Assembly: GCA_016763235.1 (NCBI GenBank) | Contig: JAESUE010000102.1 | Location: forward strand, 1-27,153 | Source: Pseudomonadales bacterium | GTDB lineage: Bacteria > Pseudomonadota > Gammaproteobacteria > Pseudomonadales > UBA3067 | DNA length: 27,153 nt | Reading direction: 5' to 3' | Part shown: positions 6,997-15,781 of the stretch, one piece after another | How the letters are laid out: each line of letters opens with the position of its first letter | Numbering within the stretch: position 1 is the first letter of the stretch | Translations under genes and position numbers: made by a program | The notes under the pieces: generated by a model | Database searches by the model: none | Told to the model about the DNA's origin: nothing | Seen by the model: the letters and a program-made list of their open reading frames with translations, nothing else

Positions 6997-8597
6997 TCAA
7001 CTGATTTGACGAGCACTGCCTTTCCAGTACTTATCGCGCACACTGCGGCGCAATACTTTGCCTACAGCACTGGTGGGCAACTGCGCTACGATTGAAACAC
7101 TCTTGGGTGCTTTATAGCGGCCTAATTTATTTTTCACAAAATCAATCAGCTCTTGTTCTTCCAATAACATACCTTCTCGTAACATCACTTCTGCATGCAC
7201 AGCCTCACCCCATTCCTCGTGGGGGATGCCGACCACCGCCGACATTAGAATGGCATCGTGGCCATTAATTACCGCCTCAACTTCGGTGGCATAAATATTG
7301 AAACCGCCAGAGATAATCATGTCTTTTTTACGGTCAACAATGTAGATGAAACCTTGCGGGTCCATGTAGCCCATGTCACCGGATTTCCAGTAATCATCGA
7401 CAAACTCTTCTGCAGTTTTTTCCGGGTTTTTGTAATAACCCTTAATCGTACTGCGAGAACGCAACCAGATTTCGCCTACCTCTTTATCTCTCCAACAGTA
7501 ACGGGTGAGCCCTTATCATCCATAATAACGACTTCAACACCCGAAGTTGGCTGACCTGCGGCAGCAAGCCGTGTGGCATCTTCGGGTTTATTTATACGAT
7601 GGGCCGCCTTACTCAGCGACAGTGCAATGCCGACGTGTTCGGTTGAGGCATAGACTTGAATAAAAATATTGCCGAATTTTGTGTGTAACTGCTCCAGTTT
7701 GGCCGGACTCATGGGGGCTGCACCGTAGAACATGTTTTTGAGGCTGGAAAAATCCGATTGTTGCGCTTCAGGCAATTCTAGCAAACGATAAAGTATGGTG
7801 GGCACGAGCATGGAGTTAGTAATACGCTCCTGCTCTATGGTACGGCAATAGCGGACTAAATCTGGCTCGTTCAAAGTAACATTGCAAGCCCCTGCATAAA
7901 AACCCGGCAACCAAAGCAGAGCGCTACCATGACTAATTGGAGCGATGTGCAGCATTCGGGTATCACAGCTCCAGGCATTATCCGGAAGGGCATAAAAACT
8001 ATCCCGAACACCAAGCCAATTATCAAAACAATAAGCCGCTGCCTTGCCTTTCCCTGTGGTTCCACCGGTAAAACGGATCAACACCGTATGCTCGCGATCA
8101 TCGAACTCAATATTGGGGTTTTGGTCCGAAATATTCTCAAGTAAATCCCAGAAATAATAAAGCCCCTCTCGCGACTCCTTGCTAAAACTTTCCGGCACAG
8201 GGTCCATACAAACCACTGTTACGCCCAATTCACGTAACATTTCATAATGGCTTTCTAGTAGCGATGTTTCAATAAAAGCCACTTTGGGACTGGCGTAATT
8301 TACCTGCCAGGTGTGCTCTTCAAGCGAATCACGGTAATTGGTAAACGCACCTGTAGCCGCACCCTTAAAAATAGTAGGCAGGTGCAAAAGGGACATATTG
8401 TCGTTATCAAGAATAGTAACAAAGTGATCGCCCACCCCCAACAACAACGTCTCGCGAATCATATTAGCGATTTTATTGGTTAGAAGGTGCAGCTCTTTAT
8501 AGGTATAACGACGATTTCGCTCTGTATTAACCAGTGCCTCGCGAGCACCATGTTGGTCAGACAGCGCTTGAAAGTGAGTACTAAAATTAATTCTCAT
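6997..8597 (-). pseudogene. AMP-forming acyl-CoA ligase, interrupted by a frameshift
   Basis: Two adjacent frames together encode a ~533-residue adenylate-forming acyl-CoA synthetase that would activate a free acid with ATP and CoA for the downstream enzymes. The N-terminal part (from 8597) carries the ATP loop FTGGTTGKGKAA and YASTEH; the C-terminal part (ending 6997) carries KSGDMGYMDPQG, the hinge IVDRKKDMIISGG and the catalytic-Lys region PTSAVGKVLRR. The first frame ends in VTVGEIKR at 7476, while EVGEIWLRSRSTIKGYY continues in the -1 frame. A single base change in length near 7476-7490, close to AAAGAGG, would restore one reading frame. This is either a real inactivating mutation or a base error; all core motifs are otherwise intact, which argues for a recent event or an error. 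AAGGAG sits 5 bases before the ATG at 8597, deciding the start. Confidence 0.85.
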
Positions 8598-9059
8598 CAA
8601 CACTCCTTGTTTTGCTTTGTTCTTTACCAATCTTGCCAAACTGATTTTTTCCAAGTGAAGAATACGCGCCAATAGAGCAGGATTAATTCAACACTTCGGT
8701 CAGTTTTACAGGTAGAAAGGGAATAATAGATGGGGAACCGTGGGCAGTCATTGCGAAAATCAGGTTCTAAAATTAAATCAGCGTAAGATCTTCCCAAAGA
8801 GCACATAGTAAAAACGGTTTTATCATCAATGTCCAGTATCGTCAATAATCACCGATTGGGCGGGTTCTACAATCCATTGAAAGAAAACACATCACTATTC
8901 AATATTTTTCTACTACTGCTCAGATTACGTTAAAACGTGAGTAAGAACTGAATAGTTGCGAAAATAGCTTTTCCCAAGGCGCTTCGCTAAACTGGGTATC
9001 CACGCTCTTCAAGTATTATTACTGGAAGCCATCAAACCGTTAATCTGGATCCAACAGCT
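8598..9059. other. Intergenic region between divergent genes
   Basis: This 462-base gap separates the minus-strand acyl-CoA cluster from the plus-strand membrane-protein gene and so should hold both promoters. No convincing promoter pair was identified by eye. It contains a degraded MITE-like repeat (8911-8959). A minus-strand frame at 8624-8845 has no recognisable protein features and runs into the ligase start region, so I do not call it. Confidence 0.5.
8911..8959 (-). repeat. MITE-like repeat, degraded short form (copy F)
   Basis: CTCAGATTACGTTAAAACGT followed by GAGTAAGAACTGAATAGTTGC aligns with the right part of copy D (TTCAGATTGCGTTCAAATTT, GAGCGTGAGCTGAATAGTTGC). Only about 46 bp is recognisable; the other end has decayed. 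It lies upstream of the acyl-CoA ligase gene. Confidence 0.6.
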
Positions 9060-9497
9060 ATGGCAGACTCGCTACCTACAAATACCAAAGTAACAATATC
9101 CCCCACAGTGTTACTTTTACTCGTCGCTATTCCCATGGGCTTCTCTGGCCCCATAGCTGTTAGCATTCATCAAGCAGTCCATATTCTTTGCGCCGTAAAC
9201 GGGGAGTGTTTTGGTGATAAACGCTGGCTGGAAGGCATCAGCGGCCTACCCATGTGGAATTTACTGTTTGGAACAGGAGCTGCCGCACTGTTTATAACGT
9301 CGACCCTCAGCTACTTTGCTCTCTTTCCTCGGCTTTCGCGAATACTTCAAGACATTGCACGCTCCAACGGAAAGGAAGCACCAAATGGCCTGCCCAAGTT
9401 AAAGAAAACAGCCTTAATCAGTATGATTTTTTCATCTATTTTATGGGTGGCAATGTTGTTAATTAGCATCTATCTCTATAATAAAACGGCGAGTTAA
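9060..9497 (+). CDS. Small integral membrane protein, unrecognised
   Basis: I do not recognise this 145-residue protein. It has three likely membrane segments: about residues 13-38 (TVLLLLVAIPMGFSGPIAV), about 67-90 (LLFGTGAAALFITSTLSYFA) and about 119-141 (ISMIFSSILWVAMLLISIYL), linked by a short loop with two Cys (LCAVNGECFG) and a basic stretch before the third segment. No clear ribosome binding site precedes the ATG, so the start is uncertain. It stands alone on the plus strand: divergent from the acyl-CoA cluster and convergent with the DUF3014 gene, from which it is separated by an inverted repeat that looks like a shared terminator. Confidence 0.65.
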   Translation: MADSLPTNTKVTISPTVLLLLVAIPMGFSGPIAVSIHQAVHILCAVNGECFGDKRWLEGISGLPMWNLLFGTGAAALFITSTLSYFALFPRLSRILQDIARSNGKEAPNGLPKLKKTALISMIFSSILWVAMLLISIYLYNKTAS

Positions 9498-9550
9498 ACA
9501 CGTATTTATCTATGCCCGTAGCAATAGTCATTTCGGCTTTATTAGCACGC

Positions 9551-9601
9551 CTATTTTTTCCACTGGATTTGCGTTGTCACGCCGCTTCAGTGAAAAAATA
9601 G
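9551..9601. terminator. Bidirectional terminator between convergent genes
   Basis: CTATTTTTTCCACTG (9551-9565) pairs with CAGTGAAAAAATAG (9588-9601) with one bulged base. The stem carries a T-run on either exit strand. It lies in the 171-base gap between the convergent membrane-protein and DUF3014 genes, as expected for a shared intrinsic terminator. Confidence 0.7.
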
Positions 9602-9668
9602 ACGCACTTTCTACACCGCTATCTAAAATTCTATGGGTATAGCGAATAAACGAACCCTCTCGCTTAAG

Positions 9669-10661
9669 TCAGCGCAATACTTCAGACAAAGCCACTTCTA
9701 GCTCTTTGGCTTTTTTCTGTAATAAGCGCATATTTTCCGGCCCCATTCTGAATAGCTGCTTTTCCAAAACGCTGCGTTTCTCTAGCTCTTCATCCTCAAA
9801 TTGATACATTACTTTCGGTTGAATTAAACGAACGTTATTTTCCAAAACTGGCGCGGCCTGAATATTTTGCAACGTCTTTATAAGAACATTATCTACATGC
9901 CCCGTTGGGTAGCCAAGCTCAAGGTAAGCCGTTTGAAATAAAGGTCGTAATCGTACATAAAAATTAAGCAACTGGCTGGTATTTGCCACAACGATAGAAT
10001 TAACCAAAGGCGTATAACGCTGGTAGCTTGCTGGGTCGACCAGGTAAACATCAACGCTGCCCTCTTCCACGTTTGCTGACTGCAATAATTCCACCATAAA
10101 TGGCGACTCTAACGCGAACACTCCCAGCAGGTTTTGCACTATTTCCCCCTGAGCGAGATTATCCATAATGGCAGTCGCTTTACGAACAAGTTGCTCCGTA
10201 CCAGACCAGGAAACCACTTTGTTATCAGCCCATAATTCTATCCATAGTTCACGATATAGGTCATCACTTTCACCCAGGGCAGGCAAAGGGTCAATACTCG
10301 AACGTACATCTACCGGCTCAACCGTTTTCACTGGTGCAGGCTGTCTTTCTATCGATCCGGATAAAGGCTCTGCAGAAGCCACTATTTCAACATCAGAATC
10401 AGCGGCATCCATAAGCGGCGCAACCAGGGATGCGATTCCAGAGGACTTTTGAAATAAATTTTGAACTTGTTCCCAGCGATCCGCTGCAAAATATACAGCG
10501 ACTACTAGCACCACAGAAATAGACAAGATATATCGAATACTGCGCGTTGATACATCTAGCTTGGCAGGTTTAGAGTAGCGACGCTCCCCTTCTATACTTT
10601 CAACCTGGGCAGAAGATCTTTCTTCCATTTCCTTCATTTGTTTTTCAATCGCCGTGGGCAT
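9669..10661 (-). CDS. DUF3014 domain protein, single-pass membrane-anchored
   Basis: The 330-residue product has a charged N-terminus, one membrane segment at about 42-60 (IRYILSISVVLVVAVYF), a Ser/Pro-rich linker to about 120, then a globular domain. That domain matches the DUF3014 family as I know it: LPALGESDDLYR, DPASYQRYTPLV, YVRLRPLFQTAYLELGYP, then IQPKVMYQFEDEELE and LFRMGPENMRLLQKKAKEL in the expected order. The topology implies a periplasmic domain. The family has no established function. GGAGG lies about 7 bases before the ATG. A long MITE-like repeat (10740-10862) separates it from the methyltransferase gene upstream on the same strand, so co-transcription is unclear. Confidence 0.85.
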   Translation of the reverse strand: MPTAIEKQMKEMEERSSAQVESIEGERRYSKPAKLDVSTRSIRYILSISVVLVVAVYFAADRWEQVQNLFQKSSGIASLVAPLMDAADSDVEIVASAEPLSGSIERQPAPVKTVEPVDVRSSIDPLPALGESDDLYRELWIELWADNKVVSWSGTEQLVRKATAIMDNLAQGEIVQNLLGVFALESPFMVELLQSANVEEGSVDVYLVDPASYQRYTPLVNSIVVANTSQLLNFYVRLRPLFQTAYLELGYPTGHVDNVLIKTLQNIQAAPVLENNVRLIQPKVMYQFEDEELEKRSVLEKQLFRMGPENMRLLQKKAKELEVALSEVLR

Positions 10662-10739
10662 TAATTACCTCCAAAACCAATCAATAAAAGGTGCTCAAAA
10701 TAAATCAGACCTAAAACGCGGGCAACCATTTAACAAACT

Positions 10740-10862
10740 TAGTAGCTGCTTAAGTCGCATTCAGGCCCATGCAGGATAAAGCAAAAAATTATCATTTATA
10801 TGTATGAATAATAATTTTTTCACACAGTCATGCACGAATTTTAGCGTAAGCTGAATAGCTAC
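10740..10862 (-). repeat. MITE-like repeat, long form, diverged (copy G)
   Basis: The reverse complement begins GTAGCTATTCAGCTTACGC and continues AAAATTCGTGCATGACTGTG, matching the left half of copy A (GTAACTATTCAGCTCACGC, AAATTCGTGCATAACAGCG). The other end is more diverged. Its terminal TAG at 10859-10861 is the stop codon of the upstream methyltransferase gene. Confidence 0.75.
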
Positions 10863-11581
10863 AAACGCGGAAACAATTTGGGCGTCCTGTCTCGGTAAGG
10901 TCGATAATCTTCTCCCAGTGCCTTCAACAAAGTACGCTCTTCAAAGTAGATACCCACAACAATGTAAATACTAAAACCAAATGCCAAAACCAAGTGCCCT
11001 AGTGTCATATACGGGGTCACCCAAAAACCAATCAGCATCCCCAGCATCATGGGGTGCCTCACCAACTTATAGAGCAGATGCTCGCTGAAATTAACATCTA
11101 TATAAGACTTTTCTACGTAATACAAATACACCTGACGCAATCCAAAAAGGTCAAAGTGGTCTGTCAGGAATGTGGAGAATACGCTTAGAAACCAGCCAAA
11201 AGCAAAAACTGACCATAACGTTTTAACAATAAACTCATTTTCAAAATGCCACAAGACCGTACCCATAGGCCGCCAAAGCACGATTAAAGCAAGCATTACC
11301 ACGGAAGAAATCATCACATAATGGCTTCGCTCCAAATGCTCAGGCACATGATTTTTCCACCACGTCTTGAATGAGGGACGGGCCATAAGCGTGTGCTGTA
11401 TTCCAAATAACGCGATGAGGAAAAGGTTAAACCCTGCATCGCCCCACACATCAGTAGATGCCGATGAGCCGACTGTCCAAGGAACCCATAGTTCTGCGAT
11501 AAAAAGTATCAGATAACCCATTACCAGAAGAAAAAACAGATAACTGCTTACACCGTATATAAACGCATTTTTAGAAGACAT
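10859..11581 (-). CDS. MddA/NnrU-like membrane methyltransferase family protein
   Basis: The 240-residue polytopic protein resembles the NnrU/isoprenylcysteine carboxyl methyltransferase superfamily, closest in my judgement to methanethiol S-methyltransferase (MddA), which makes dimethyl sulfide from methanethiol with S-adenosylmethionine. Visible hallmarks are FGIQHTLMARPSFK, then YKLVRHPMMLGMLIGFWVTP near the cofactor site, and EERTLLKALGEDYRPYRDRTP at the C-terminus. There are about six membrane segments. The frame is open 14 codons upstream (11623), but AGAGGG about 9 bases before 11581 favours the start used here. The stop codon lies within the terminal inverted repeat of a MITE-like copy (10740-10862), so the very C-terminus may have been reset by that insertion. 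The substrate is inferred from similarity only. Confidence 0.8.
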   Translation of the reverse strand: MSSKNAFIYGVSSYLFFLLVMGYLILFIAELWVPWTVGSSASTDVWGDAGFNLFLIALFGIQHTLMARPSFKTWWKNHVPEHLERSHYVMISSVVMLALIVLWRPMGTVLWHFENEFIVKTLWSVFAFGWFLSVFSTFLTDHFDLFGLRQVYLYYVEKSYIDVNFSEHLLYKLVRHPMMLGMLIGFWVTPYMTLGHLVLAFGFSIYIVVGIYFEERTLLKALGEDYRPYRDRTPKLFPRL

Positions 11582-11652
11582 ACTGACGACCCTCTTATTT
11601 TTTATAATTTGAACTATGCCCATGCGGTGGTGATATTGCAGGGCTCGCCGAA

Positions 11653-12231
11653 TTAACGCGCGTTAAATCTCTCGCGAGCGCTGAGTTTGCTTGATTCACT
11701 TTTCTGAATCAATACATAAACCGCACCCACTCCTCCATGCTGTTGCTGCGTGCTATGAAAAGCAAGCACTTGGAGTAACTGTCGAAGCCAGTGATTTACA
11801 AAACTTTTAATTCTGGCCGGTGTGGCACTACGCCCCCCTTTGCCATGCGTAATGATAACGGTTCGTAACTGCCGCTTTTGGCACTCGTGGATGAATGTGA
11901 ATACCGCTTGCCTTGCTTCTACGACAGTCATTTGATGCAGGTCGAGCGTTGCTTCAATGGGGTAACGCCCCAAACGTAACTTTCGATACACCCCTTCCTG
12001 AACCCCTGTTTTCTTCCAGCCCAGCGGATCATGAGGGCCAACCTGTTCAACATGCTCAGTTTCCAAATAATTGGGATCGAGCTGCTTTTCAGTAACGGCC
12101 GCCACTCGCTTGATTTCCAACTCAGGGTCGGTTTGCCGTGAAGGGCGGGGCTTTAAGGACTGATAATTGGGAGTATGACGCTTTACGCCCTTCATTTCGC
12201 CACGAAACAGCGAGGACTCATCATCGCTCAT
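11653..12231 (-). CDS. Smr domain protein (SmrA/YdaL-like)
   Basis: This 192-residue protein has a charged N-terminal extension and a C-terminal Smr domain, known from MutS2 and stand-alone nicking endonucleases that act on DNA or RNA. Key motifs are TLDLHQMTVVEAR (the LDxH motif) and IITHGKGGRS (the HGKG motif), followed by VNHWLRQLLQVLAFHS and HGGVGAVYVLIQ, the expected order for SmrA/YdaL-type proteins. It has no membrane segment and is probably cytoplasmic. GAGGT lies about 7 bases before the ATG. It is 71 bases upstream of the methyltransferase start on the same strand, so the two may be co-transcribed, although no functional link is evident. Confidence 0.9.
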   Translation of the reverse strand: MSDDESSLFRGEMKGVKRHTPNYQSLKPRPSRQTDPELEIKRVAAVTEKQLDPNYLETEHVEQVGPHDPLGWKKTGVQEGVYRKLRLGRYPIEATLDLHQMTVVEARQAVFTFIHECQKRQLRTVIITHGKGGRSATPARIKSFVNHWLRQLLQVLAFHSTQQQHGGVGAVYVLIQKSESSKLSARERFNAR

Positions 12232-12385
12232 GCTTACCTCTGTGTAGCGAGTTTAAATTTTTATACGGATACCGTACAGACTACCAAAAAAGAGGTGCGC
12301 GGAAAATACGAACATTCAAACGAAATGGATAGAAGGAAGGCGTCGACCAAGCAGCTTAAGGAATAAAGGAGGAGGAAAGCAGAAA

Positions 12386-12454
12386 GTAACACCTCAGCGA
12401 ACTCTTACAGAGTTCAGATTGCGTTCAAATTTGAGCGTGAGCTGAATAGTTGCA
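12386..12454 (-). repeat. MITE-like repeat, short form (copy D)
   Basis: GTAACACCTCAGCGAACTC at the left and GCGTGAGCTGAATAGTTGC at the right are the two family ends in reverse orientation, enclosing GATTGCGTTCAAATTTGA. It is about 69 bp and matches copy E after reverse complementing. An inner GAACTC/GAGTTC pair can form a small hairpin. It lies between the unknown membrane-protein gene and the Smr gene. Confidence 0.85.
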
Positions 12455-12478
12455 GCGGAAATTCAAAACCTACACAGG

Positions 12479-13321
12479 CTAATGCAGTACTCGCTGCATA
12501 ACCACAGCACCTTGAACCAAGGTATTTTGAGCCATAGATGGACTTGACGGGGTAACGCCCTGATGCCCCACTTCGCATGATGCGTGCGTAGAAGGGCAGC
12601 GAGGGCAAACATCTAGCATGGTAGGCGGCCTTAGAAAACCATTCCACAAAGATGCACCGCACACCCCAGATACTCCGACCCAAAAAAGCAAGTCGCTAGA
12701 AACCATAAACCGACCGTAAAACAGAATTAGTATAAAAAAAAGGCCAACTATCAATGGCTTATATCCAAATCGCTCTTTGGCGCGATAGATAAAACCGCTA
12801 ATGGCAAAAAATAGCGTTAGCAGCAGCGCCGGCATAACAAACCCCAGCACATGCCTAAAATCAGCAACAGAGCTTGCCATCGGTACGCCCGCTAACTGAG
12901 CGCCGCAGACTGAACAAATATCATCAAAAAAGAAGGCCATCAAAATTATCGGCATCACCGTTAAAGGCAGCCAGTGATTAAGCCGTGACTGGTTGCCTTT
13001 ATTAACCTCTTCATGGCTAGATTTCATCACTTGAGAGATTTTAACAACGCTAGGTAGATTATCTGCCCCCCCATCGAAAAACCCGATAAAGCGAAAGAGG
13101 CTTTCAAGTTTTGTGCTCTGAACGCCGAGAACATCCACACCGTTTATAAGCACGGCCAAGGAGCTTTGCACAGCAATAGCACCGGGCAAGTTTTTTTGTC
13201 TAAGGTCCCATTCATGCCAATGAGGCTCAATACCCATTTTCAGAAAGGCACGCAAAACCCGCCCCCGAATAACTTGAAGCTGGCTGTTATAGCGATCAAA
13301 AACAATATCAACCCGTACCAT
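12479..13321 (-). CDS. Unrecognised membrane protein with a soluble N-terminal domain and Cys pairs
   Basis: I do not recognise this 280-residue protein. Residues 1 to about 100 look soluble. The stretch AVLINGVDVLG resembles a thioredoxin-fold 'ILINGxDV' strand, but there is no active-site CxxC at the usual place. Four likely membrane segments follow (about 115-135, 150-172, 182-200 and 207-225). Cys pairs occur in DDICSVCGAQL at the first segment and in LDVCPRCPSTHASC in the C-terminal tail, suggesting metal or thiol chemistry, perhaps MerC-like. The ATG at 13321 has only a weak purine stretch upstream, so the start is tentative. MITE-like repeats lie on both sides (12386-12454 and 13486-13629). 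Function is open. Confidence 0.65.
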   Translation of the reverse strand: MVRVDIVFDRYNSQLQVIRGRVLRAFLKMGIEPHWHEWDLRQKNLPGAIAVQSSLAVLINGVDVLGVQSTKLESLFRFIGFFDGGADNLPSVVKISQVMKSSHEEVNKGNQSRLNHWLPLTVMPIILMAFFFDDICSVCGAQLAGVPMASSVADFRHVLGFVMPALLLTLFFAISGFIYRAKERFGYKPLIVGLFFILILFYGRFMVSSDLLFWVGVSGVCGASLWNGFLRPPTMLDVCPRCPSTHASCEVGHQGVTPSSPSMAQNTLVQGAVVMQRVLH

Positions 13322-13485
13322 AAGTTTCTTTTAGCCCGCCCCTCGTTTTCGGTATATGTGGTAATGGATTCAAAAAGCAACTGCATGTCGGTTAAAGCTG
13401 ATTACAGCACTGCGCTCTTTTTACATTCATCAGACGATTATAACCGTTGCCCGCTATCCATTCGGTTTAGCTATCGTTACGTTAA

Positions 13486-13629
13486 GGTAACAGCCTCAGC
13501 GAACTCTGTAACTGTTCAGGTTGCATTAAAATTTGAGCAGAACAAGGTGGAAAACGTGAATTTATACGCATAAATAACAATTTTTCAACGCTGTTATGCG
13601 CGAATTTGGGCATAAACTGAGGTGTTACC
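13486..13629 (-). repeat. MITE-like repeat, long form with best-preserved ends (copy C)
   Basis: This 144-bp sequence starts GGTAACAGCCTCAGCGAACTC and ends CATAAACTGAGGTGTTACC. The outermost bases form an inverted repeat GGTAACA(G)CCTCAG / CTGAGGTGTTACC. Its centre matches copies A and B in reverse (AACGCTGTTATGCGCGAATT, TTTGAGCAGAACAAGG). It lies between the unknown membrane-protein gene and yejA, whose 5' ends face each other. Confidence 0.9.
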
Positions 13630-13940
13630 ATTGTTTTTAGTTCTCAACCTTACAAGTCTAGCTTTGTACTTTTTATGATGGCTGTCAAACACTTTTTCTT
13701 GAAAGAACGACGATATTCCACTTTTTGTCGCGCTTGCACCAATAATATTGACATCCCTTTTAATGCAAGCATAAATGCCTCTATTGCGTCTCTTATGCTA
13801 TGGTGAGAATGCTTATTGCGACCCGTCTCTAGGCTCTTTATTATTAGCCCTGAACCTGATTCTGCAAGGGCTTTCACACAACATCCATTTTGTTATCACC
13901 AAAGCAGTTTTTTGACATATAAAAGGCAACGCCTCTATTT
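13630..13940. other. Leader and promoter region of yejABEF
   Basis: This gap of about 310 bases lies between MITE copy C and yejA. A minus-strand frame at 13650-13877 shows no recognisable features and is not called. TTGACA at 13912-13917 followed 18 bases later by TATTTA (13936-13941) looks like a -35/-10 pair but overlaps the yejA start, so it could only serve a downstream start. An AAAAGG at 13921-13926 and a small AGGC/GCCT hairpin (13925-13935) lie just before the ATG. Confidence 0.4.
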
Positions 13941-15764
13941 ATGAATAAACACATTGCCCGCTTCGTACTATCCATATTTGCCATTTTTTCCATATCTTCT
14001 GCTTATTCTGCCAATGCCCAACACGGGCTGGCGATTCATGGTGATACGCATTACCCCGCAAATTTTACACACTTTGACTATGTAAACCCCGATGCACCTA
14101 AAGGTGGCGAGATTATAATTAACGCCGTTAGTTCCGGTGGCTTTGACAGCCTCAACCCCTACATATTAAAAGGGGAAGCCGCCAATGGTATTCAAGAATA
14201 CCTATATGAAACGCTTGCTACCATGTCCTCCGATGAGGCTTTTAGCCATTACGGCCGAGTAGCAGAGTCTATGGAAGTGGCAGAGGACAGATCCTGGATT
14301 ATTTTCAACCTCAACAAACAAGCCCGCTTTCATGATGGCCATGCCATTACCGCAGAAGATGTGGTGTTTTCCTTTAATACCTTATTGGAAAAAGGCCACC
14401 CCAGTTATGCCTCTTACTACCGTGATGTAGAAAAGGTCGAAGCACTTAGCAAACATCGCGTTAAGTATTCCTTCAAAGTAAAAAACAATCGAGAACTCCC
14501 CCTTATTGTCGGCAACACTCCCGTTTTACCCGCCCATTACTGGAAAGATAAAAAATTCGACCAAACCTCTCTTACCCCCCCTTTGGGTAGTGGCCCCTAT
14601 AAAATCACCCACGTGGATCCTGGTCATACCATTACCTTTGAACGGGTAAAAGACTACTGGGGGAAAAATTTACCCGTTAACCGTGGCCGATATAATTTCG
14701 ATAAAATCACCATCGACTACTATCGCGATAACACCATTGCGCTACAGGCTTTCAAATCTGGCGAATACCACTATCGCACTGAAAATACCTCACGCAACTG
14801 GGCCACTTCCTATACGGGGAAAAACTTCGATAATGGTCATATTATAAAGCGTGAAATTCGCCACCAACTACCCACTGGAATGCAGGGTTTTGTCTACAAC
14901 ACCCGCCGCCCACTGTTTCAAGATGCCAAAGTAAGACAAGCCCTCGACTATGCCTTTGATTTTGAGTGGACCAATAAACAGCTGTTTTACGGCGCTTATA
15001 CCCGCACCAACAGTTACTTCTCCAACTCTGAGTTGGCCGCCAGTGGTTTACCCAGCCCTGAAGAATTAGCGATTCTCCAGCCTTTTAAAGGAAAAATCCC
15101 CGAAGAAGTGTTTACAACGCCCTATAAAGCCCCCACTACGGATGGTAGCGGTAATATCCGCAGTAGTATTCGCAATGCCTTACGCTTACTTAAACAGGCG
15201 GGTTGGCAAATTAAAGACAAAAAACTGGTTAATAATAAAGGCGAACCATTCGCGTTTACCATCCTTATAGTCAGCCCAGACTTCAAGCGTATTGTATTAC
15301 CGTTTAAAAGGAATTTGGCGCGCCTCGGCATTGATGTCAGCATTCAGCTAGTGGATACCCAGCAGTACATTAACCGAGTGCAATCCTTTGATTTTGATAT
15401 GACCGTCACCGTATTTGGCCAAAGCCTCTCTCCCGGCAACGAACAGCACAACTACTGGCATTCATCCACCGCTGACCAAAAAGGCAGCCGAAACTGGATA
15501 GGCATCAAAAACCCCGTGATTGACGCGCTGGTAGAAGGCGTTATCGCAGCACCAGACCGTGAAAGTTTGATTTACCGCACTCGCGCCCTTGATCGTGTAT
15601 TACTTTGGAACCATTACGTTATTCCTCACTGGCATATTCGTAATTTTCGCGTTGCCTATTGGAATATTTTCAGCCAACCGTCTATACAACCACTCTATGA
15701 CCTTGGTTTTGACAACTGGTGGGTTGATCCCGATAAAAATGCCAAATTCCGCCCTCATAAATAG
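13941..15764 (+). CDS. yejA: Peptide ABC transporter substrate-binding protein YejA
   Basis: The 607-residue product matches YejA of E. coli in length and order. It is the periplasmic family-5 solute-binding component of the YejABEF importer, which takes up oligopeptides and peptide-nucleotide antibiotics such as microcin C. A Sec signal peptide covers about residues 1-27 and ends in SANA before QHG. The lobe signature HGLAIHGD, FDYVNPDAPKGG, then PLGSGPYKI and RVKDYWGKNLPVNRG, and a C-terminal HWHIRNFRVAYWN follow the YejA pattern. It is the first gene of yejABEF and is 17 bases before yejB. The ribosome binding site is weak: AAAAGG lies 14 bases from the ATG with a small hairpin between. 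Confidence 0.95.
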   Translation: MNKHIARFVLSIFAIFSISSAYSANAQHGLAIHGDTHYPANFTHFDYVNPDAPKGGEIIINAVSSGGFDSLNPYILKGEAANGIQEYLYETLATMSSDEAFSHYGRVAESMEVAEDRSWIIFNLNKQARFHDGHAITAEDVVFSFNTLLEKGHPSYASYYRDVEKVEALSKHRVKYSFKVKNNRELPLIVGNTPVLPAHYWKDKKFDQTSLTPPLGSGPYKITHVDPGHTITFERVKDYWGKNLPVNRGRYNFDKITIDYYRDNTIALQAFKSGEYHYRTENTSRNWATSYTGKNFDNGHIIKREIRHQLPTGMQGFVYNTRRPLFQDAKVRQALDYAFDFEWTNKQLFYGAYTRTNSYFSNSELAASGLPSPEELAILQPFKGKIPEEVFTTPYKAPTTDGSGNIRSSIRNALRLLKQAGWQIKDKKLVNNKGEPFAFTILIVSPDFKRIVLPFKRNLARLGIDVSIQLVDTQQYINRVQSFDFDMTVTVFGQSLSPGNEQHNYWHSSTADQKGSRNWIGIKNPVIDALVEGVIAAPDRESLIYRTRALDRVLLWNHYVIPHWHIRNFRVAYWNIFSQPSIQPLYDLGFDNWWVDPDKNAKFRPHK

Positions 15765-15781
15765 TCAACGGCCTGCCCCCT

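Noticed and set aside
8624..8845. Minus-strand open frame overlapping the ligase 5' region
   Set aside because: It overlaps the well-supported ligase start and shows no family features.
13166..13573. Plus-strand open frame of 135 codons
   Set aside because: It runs antisense through the N-terminus of the membrane-protein gene and into MITE copy C; no protein features.
13650..13877. Minus-strand open frame of 75 codons upstream of yejA
   Set aside because: No recognisable motif, no ribosome binding site; low-complexity composition typical of chance.
13912..13941. TTGACA-N18-TATTTA promoter for yejA
   Set aside because: The -10 overlaps the chosen start codon, so transcription would begin after the ATG; probably fortuitous.
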